22,386 bases of DNA, taken from assembly GCA_003427395.1 (NCBI GenBank), contig BFEA01000010.1, positions 1,517,324 through 1,539,709 of the forward strand, given 5' to 3'. The notes beneath the pieces were generated by a model. It made no database searches. It was not told where the DNA came from and saw only the letters and a program-made list of their open reading frames with translations. Of the stretch, positions 16,953-22,386 are shown piece after piece. Made by a program: the position numbers and the translations under genes. Positions within the stretch are counted from its first letter, which is position 1, and the number at the start of each line of letters is the position of its first letter. This stretch comes from Chara braunii (lineage: Eukaryota; Streptophyta; Charophyceae; Charales; Characeae).

Positions 16953-17708
16953 TTACCGGCCTGTTACTACTTCCGTCGGCTCATATAACCGGTACATCCC
17001 CCGACTTATTTCCCGTCGGACAATGCCCCACAGAACCCCATTGCTAACAACTGGGGCCCTTGGCCTAGTGGTAAACATCGCGCGCAAGATTCGCAATACC
17101 TCATACCTCTGCTCTCCGCTGAACGGCCCTATTTCTAGGAAGGCCCGATAGTATTCTCGGTGTACCATCGCGTCTTCGTATGTCAGACTAGCGAGGTCGG
17201 CAACCGCCTGTCTGACAAGCTCCAGTCCGCCTAGCCTTTCCAGCAGAAAAGGCGGCAACCTCATCCAAATGTTTTCGCTAGGCAATTCAAAACTTTCGAC
17301 CCTAGCTAACCTAAGGTCTGCCGTTACGTCATCAAATCCCGGATCCGCAAATTCAAACCCTGCCCTCCACACTAACTGCCATGCCCCTTCAAACATACTC
17401 AATGGATCCTTTTCTGATGCCAACCGGACTCCGAACTCCCGCCACCCGTCCTCCGACACATACAATCGCCCTTCCGCACGCACATGCCCCTGCGGGTCCG
17501 GGTTCCATTCCCCACGCTCATCTGAGCGCCACTTGACCCTCGTTACCAGGTAAACCATATTTTCCATAAGCTCAACCCCGACCCAATCCGCCACCGNGTG
17601 CCATCCTTCGTTCACGGCCGGCAGGCTAACTTCTACCCCACCCTCTACTTCCCTGGGTGGCTCAATGCCCAGGGGGCGATCTTCAAGAAACGTTCTCCTT
17701 CGCGTCAT
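16953..17708 (-). CDS. Array unit 3: unknown family, intact reading frame
   Basis: The only unit with no stop: 251 residues from ATG 17708 (the frame is open to 17771; the internal ATG is chosen to match the other units). It has one unknown residue from N at 17597. Shared landmarks: VEVSLP, WVGVEL, YLVTRVKW, GRLYVSEDGWREFGVRLA, PLSMFEGAW, LPPFLLERLGG, then EIGPFSGEQRYEVLRIL and VLWGIVRREISRG near the end. Compared with unit 4, the W/GW positions and the GPF-G and IxRREI blocks line up. No known domain, catalytic triad or metal site was recognised. It is the best representative for structure prediction and sensitive profile searches. Confidence 0.65.
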   Translation of the reverse strand: MTRRRTFLEDRPLGIEPPREVEGGVEVSLPAVNEGWHXVADWVGVELMENMVYLVTRVKWRSDERGEWNPDPQGHVRAEGRLYVSEDGWREFGVRLASEKDPLSMFEGAWQLVWRAGFEFADPGFDDVTADLRLARVESFELPSENIWMRLPPFLLERLGGLELVRQAVADLASLTYEDAMVHREYYRAFLEIGPFSGEQRYEVLRILRAMFTTRPRAPVVSNGVLWGIVRREISRGMYRLYEPTEVVTGR

Positions 17709-17829
17709 CGCGCGCTTATCCTTGGTCTCCTTACTCCGCAGTTCGCAATGAAACCTACAATGACCAGACATCCCACTCCCCTATCTCAGTAATCCCTCGT
17801 ACTTGCCTGGCCTACGGTTTTCCCAGCTC

Positions 17830-18524
17830 CTAGTCGAGCCACAGTACCTCGAACAACTTAAACACATCATCCACATAACAGGGCGTCGCTGCTACCTCCC
17901 GACGGATTATGGCATCCCTAACTTCCGGGGCTACTTCTAGTTGATCGTACCTGTCCAGATTCAAAATGATGAGGACTTCCCAGGCTCCTAGTCTATGTGC
18001 ACCCTTCCCATAGTGTCGGCCACTTCCGCAACGTGGTCAAAACCCCCAAACCAGTCCACTATGAACTCGGGGACCCAGATCCTCTTTCGCGAGCAGGGTG
18101 GTCTAAACTCTTTCCATCCCCCCATTACGACCTTGCTGTGGACTTAATCCCATCCCTTATTGGCAAACCTCTCACCCGCCTTCTGAGTCCTCGTTTCTGC
18201 TCCCTCCAAAAGCCACATCGGGTCTTGTCCTGCCGCAAGCGTGGTACAGAACAGATGCCACCCTTGCTCCGACAAGACGACCGTCCCTACGGACTCCACT
18301 CTCCCTTCTGCAATGTCTTCCCATCCATCTTCCTCCCTAATGGGGTTCCAGACACGTTCTATCCATAGCTATGACAGTTCAGGTACGATCTCAAGCCCGA
18401 CCCAGTCACACGTTGCTCCTCTCCATTCATATTCCGCAGGCAAGGGCATCTCTACCCCCCCCTTAATCCGCCTTGGTTCCCATCCTTCGGACGTGCAATC
18501 CCTCAGTTGGAATTCTCGAGCCAT
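17830..18524 (-). pseudogene. Array unit 2: unknown family, two stops and a frameshift/deletion
   Basis: Reading from ATG 18524: GGVEMPLPAEYEW, CDWVGLEIV, TAG at 18371-18369, LWIERVW, VVLSEQGWHLF, TAA at 18146-18144, then GGWKEFRPP and WVPEFIVDWFGGF. Near 17990 the frame changes and continues LGAWEVLIILNL, VRDAIIRREVA and VFKLFE, ending at TAG 17830. Against unit 4, roughly 25 residues including the GPF-G block are missing at the shift. All other family landmarks are in order, so homology is clear despite decay. It was missed by simple ORF finding because of the stops. Confidence 0.6.
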
Positions 18525-18636
18525 CGATTCCCTACCGGCACATAACCGACCACCTATTTTCCCCGAGTAAGCCCCCCCTTCAGAAGTCCCAGTCCTCTAT
18601 CTCGTCCCCTTCCTCATCATCGCTGAAATCCCCTTC

Positions 18637-19416
18637 TTAGTCTGAGAACAGGTCCTTCACCCCCTCCAAGAAGGTTTCCCCTGCCGCCATATTCCGGTAA
18701 ACTATCTGCCAATGCACCGGACTGGGAACAAAGATTTCGTCCGTGCCGAGGAGGTTTAATACCTCAGCTAATTCTTCCGCCCAGTTTCCTTCAAACGGCC
18801 CCGCTTCCACCGACAGCCTAAAGAAGTTCTGTGTAGCACATTGGTACAGCCTCAGGCGCGTCATCGACCGGCACATCCGTTCCAATCTATCCCTGGTCCC
18901 AAAGACTGCATCCACCAGAAACGGGGGTAGCACGCATCTCATCGTCCTAAGGGGGCGTCACATATTTTTCCGGTCTTCGAGTTCCACTCGCACCTCCACT
19001 CGCACCTCCACTCGCACCTCCATCTTTTCTATCTCCATTTCTGCCCGCTGACATGCCGCCCATACCACTTCCCGTTCCGCTTGCTTAAACAACTGATCTG
19101 GTGCCGTGCCCAATACTAGTCCCACTACAATTGCATTTTCCATTTCCTGAGATACGTAGACCAATCCTCGAGCTTCCATCGTTCCCCGGAATTCTAGATC
19201 CATCAGGCTGGGTGAAAGTCTTGTCAGGCTGACCTTAGTCCAGATTGTCTCTATCCAGAGGAACGCGTCCTTCTCGTCCAGCATCACGGTTTCATAAGCT
19301 GGCTCTAGGTCCGTCTACGTTCCTTCCTCCGGGAGGACGACAGATATCCCTTCCCTTACATCTATGGGCATTTCCGTACCACTAAAGTAGACAGGGGGCG
19401 ACAACCATTGCGCCAT
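18637..19416 (-). pseudogene. Array unit 1 (most upstream): unknown family, two in-frame stops
   Basis: A single frame from ATG 19416 (MAQWLS) to 18637 with TAG at 19317-19315 and TGA at 18960-18958. Landmarks: ISVVLP, FLWIETIW, GLVYVSQEM, CVLPPFLVDAVFG, LSVEAGPFEGNWAEEL and AAGETFLEGVKDLFSD at the end. The TAG aligns with a Trp of units 2 and 3. A 12-bp repeat (three copies, 18986-19021) expands the middle into EVRV repeats just before the TGA, a local slippage event. The frame remains clear on both sides of each stop, which indicates point decay rather than rearrangement. Confidence 0.65.
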
Positions 19417-22298
19417 TTTGTTTTTCCGACGCCTATCCTATTTCCACATGAGAGCACCACACGGCCCCTCATGGTCAGATTGCCTCCCACCTACATGAGA
19501 ATTATTTTCAGACCCCTCCCCTGGGTCTCCTCAGCATTTCCTACCTACGTCCCAGATGTCGTTACCCCATCATACCCTCGATCAGTCACCCTCAGCCGGC
19601 ATTCCTTTTTCTTGGTTCCATTTCCTTCCGACTCCTATCTAGCCTTTATCATCATGTTCTCTCACTCGTGCGGACTTAGACTTGGAGGTGAGAATAGACT
19701 TAGAAGCTCAGTCCCCATCCAACATTCATCAGGCAACTTTACAGAGGGAGGCACAAAAGGAAAACTCAAGCAAACATCGCACACAGGGTGGTCATCTCCT
19801 CACCGACCCTTTTTCCCAGGAATGGTCTCTCCACTGTTACTATCGGCAGAGTTTTATCCCATACCTCAAGCACAACTCAACCGTCGCGAGCGCGGTACCC
19901 AGACTCCACTGGGGGGTCACCCTCACCTTCTTGCCCAGAATACCCCATCCCGACTTGCCGCTCGTTTGCCCACCGTTAATCTCGGGAATCACCCCGCACA
20001 TCTCGGTAGGGCCATTGGAGCCAGCCGTCCAGACATTCACTTCCATCGGTCCAACAAGGAACAACCTTCCCCAAACCAAACTTACGAGGAGCTACTAATC
20101 GTCTCCGAGGCTCCGTCTTTGCTCGCATGCAGCGGTACTCCCTCCGCCAGTCCACAGGCTAGGCCCCGCCTAAAGAAACGTTTCACACCCCGCCCGACAG
20201 ATCAATCGAGCCGAAGCCCGTCACCGCGCGGACGAGGATGCTACCAAGCACCCGGCATGACAAACTCCCGTTAGACAGCTCGGTGGCCTGACCCCCACAT
20301 ACAAACAAATGACAGCCTGCAAAAGAGAACGACGTTTGGCAACCCGCAGTGGCCGGTGCAGACCCCTCCTTTCCTTCCGAAAGGCAGGACGCTCAATATC
20401 CCCAACATGCAAACACAAGTTCCAAGTGGGACACACATAGTACAAGTGCCTTTCCCTTGGTGCACCCAACGCTTCCTACCCATTGCTCACAGGTTTTCAC
20501 TCAGGACAGTGTGTGTCACTCACCCCTAACTTCCATACATAGTGCCCGGTTCCTTTTCGTGAGCATCTTGAAAGGTGAGCTAGTTTTCTTGGAGTCTAGC
20601 AACTCCCTTCATTCCCCTTATCTACACTTGCGTGTCCGTTCATAGGGCAGGATTGTTCCTTCCCGATTACCTCTTGTTTTCATATGCTGTTCCTTCAAAC
20701 ATTTAAGTGCAGTGCATGGAGCCCGCTGGGCTCCGAAGAAGAGGAGAAGGCACCCGTGTCGGTCGGATCGCTCTGCCGCGGGATTTTCATTGGAACCCGG
20801 ACTGGCCCGGAATCCCAACCGCCTGCCAGGTAACCGGAGCCCTTCTTTCACACGAAGAGGAAGGGTCGACCTGCAGCTTGCCCAAGGCTTCCCCGGTCTG
20901 ACGAACATCAGCCCGAGAGAAGGAGGACTAGAGTCACCTCCAAAGGAGATGGCTGATTGCGTGTGCAGCATGCATGTTATACCTCCAGGCCTTGCCTTGC
21001 CATGCGCCCAGCCGCCCTCAAATCTGCTTCACTCAAAGGGATAAAACATGCACACGTCCATATTCCTTATCTTCAGTTATGTACATGGTCATGCGTCGGG
21101 CGCCCCCCTCGAGATCGTCAGGGTTAGTTTAACCCATACCCGACATCTCCACCACGTTTGTAGGGGCCGTACCCTGAAGGACTTTCGAGCCTAAGTCGAC
21201 CCCACTGCGGGTCCCATTTGGCTCGACCCGCCCACGCTCACGCTCAGGGCGCGGGTCATTTGTCCCAGGGGCATCCCCACCTAGTTCTTTGAGATGGATG
21301 GGGATGGACCTTTTGCAAGAGGGCTTTACATTGGGGGATGTAGCTCCGCTCTCCCGTCAAGATGGTAGCTCTTTGGTCACTCGTGGCGTTTTCTTGATTC
21401 GATTAAATCTGGCCAGGCAATTGCTCCTTCCAATACGCAAGCAGTCCAGAGAGTTTATTGAAGGTTTGTCTTCTTATCGTGCGCAGGCCAAGCGTCATCC
21501 ATTGGGCCACACACCTTTTCACTAAGTCTAGTGGCTCAAGACAGCCCCTACGGCATCCTTGGGGTGGGGTGGCATCGCCCGGACCCCTAGCCGCTATATT
21601 TTTTTTGCTTGAGCCACCAACATTGCATTCACCTATCCAAGACTGCCCTTAGTCCTTCCGGGCTTGCATTGCATTCAAGAGAGCCATTGCATTCAATCAT
21701 CACACAAGCCCCATCCAGGCGTCTACCACTCATTCAAGCATCCGACCACCCAACCCATCCTGCATCCATAGTTTAAGCGAGGTCTAAGTCCTTCCCTCGT
21801 CGCTTTCCCTATTCCCGCCCTCACCCGGCGGACGCAGTCCCACTCAGACCACCCTAGGCTACTCACCTACGCAAGACCACACAAAGCAAAAGCCAGGTAC
21901 AATCCCCATTGGGGTCAACACATCGCCCCTCCCACAAGCCTAAGTTTCCTTTGCCTTTGATGATCCTTTGGTTATTTTTCCCTTCACTCAAGCAAGTCAT
22001 GCCTTCACCTTAGTTATGCAGTTGGGGAAGATGGTTGAGTCAAACTGACCTCGTTACAAAAACAGCACTCCTTTCCGCTTTCTCAGATGCTCACCACAGT
22101 CTGGTGCTCTTCCTTCTTGGTGGCACAAGGCACCGACTGCCCTCCCCTTGCCCTCGCTCTCCACCAAGTGAGGACCAAGTTCTTTACCGTTCGTTCCCTG
22201 GCAATGTGACAGGTGAAGGTTGAGGTTAGTCACATGCCATGGGGAGGAGGGGGTGAGAGGACGGTTAAGGTCTAGGTTTAGAGGAAAGGGAGCGAGGG

Positions 22299-22300
<2 letters not shown>
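19417..22300. other. No convincing gene
   Basis: Open frames occur on both strands, the longest on plus (19408-20274, 288 codons). They are Pro/Ser-rich or compositionally odd and have no motif I recognise. A stretch at 20618-21044 is open on both strands and may be a captured or organelle-derived piece, unproven. This region may hold the 5' leader or LTR of the large element. Confidence 0.45.
21531..21617. repeat. Inverted repeat with 10-bp perfect arms
   Basis: GTGGCTCAAG (21531-21540) and CTTGAGCCAC (21608-21617) are exact reverse complements 67 bases apart. On the minus strand the right arm follows TGCAATGTTGG, which resembles the junction at 7005. Confidence 0.65.

Positions 22301-22386
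<86 letters not shown>
22301..22386. repeat. (GA)n microsatellite at window end
   Basis: An uninterrupted GA dinucleotide tract of 86 bases running to the edge. It probably marks a contig or window limit as much as a biological feature. Confidence 0.98.

Larger units (their letters stand above)
5570..19416 (-). mobile_element. Large Ty3/gypsy-type retrotransposon with accessory ORFs (5' end not located)
   Basis: Order along the minus strand: four-copy accessory array, gag, zinc knuckle, protease, RT, RNase H, integrase, accessory ORF, polypurine tract. Protease-RT-RNase H-integrase is the Ty3/gypsy order. The right limit is only the last supported gene, because no 5' LTR or primer site was firmly found, so the element may extend past 22386. 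Whether the array belongs to the element rather than to flanking DNA is inferred from strand, spacing and shared decay. Extra ORFs upstream of gag are known in the plant Tat/Ogre lineage. Confidence 0.5.

Noticed and set aside
19408-20274. 288-codon plus-strand open frame
   Set aside because: Low-complexity Pro/Ser/Arg-rich translation with no motif; other frames are also open over parts of it; no support as a gene.
21103-21145. GGGTTA/TAACCC palindrome as telomere-related signal
   Set aside because: Only one 6-bp inverted pair, no tandem telomere repeats.

Overview
The window looks like repeat-rich nuclear DNA from a draft plant or green-algal genome, with single ambiguous bases at 10553 and 17597. 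Nearly everything recognisable is on the minus strand and belongs to decayed Ty3/gypsy-type LTR retrotransposons. No host housekeeping gene, tRNA, rRNA or CRISPR array was found. A retroelement-associated C5-cytosine methyltransferase (DNMT) remnant, large elements with extra ORFs and the style of the Gag-Pol point to a charophyte such as Chara. That assignment is an inference, because no species marker was seen.

Layout from left to right. 1-4223: a non-coding, T-rich region that I read as a very long LTR (minus orientation). It holds a TATA-like box, many hairpins (some with compensated arm changes), a three-copy dispersed repeat and an exact 51-bp minisatellite. 4224-4233: polypurine tract. 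4446-4879: broken DNMT fragment. 4880-5569: probable second LTR with a ~65-bp minisatellite, bounded by a second polypurine tract at 5570-5581. 5600-7959: non-coding DNA with 24-bp and 38-bp minisatellites. 7960-8619: intact ORF with a SUMO-interaction-like motif. 9031-15563: Pol and Gag of one element, read right to left as Gag, zinc knuckle, protease, reverse transcriptase, RNase H and integrase, with several in-frame stops, frameshifts and two lost catalytic aspartates. 16019-19416: four tandem, diverged copies of an unrecognised protein family upstream of gag. 19417-22386: no convincing gene, ending in a (GA)n tract.

Interpretation. The main element seems to be a giant Ty3/gypsy retrotransposon with accessory genes on both sides of gag-pol: the four-copy array upstream and an acidic, probably nuclear protein downstream. 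It appears inserted beside an older element whose 3' end carries the DNMT fragment. The array and the DNMT-retroelement association are the parts most worth following up. All copies here look inactive: the accessory frames are recognisable, but most genes are interrupted.
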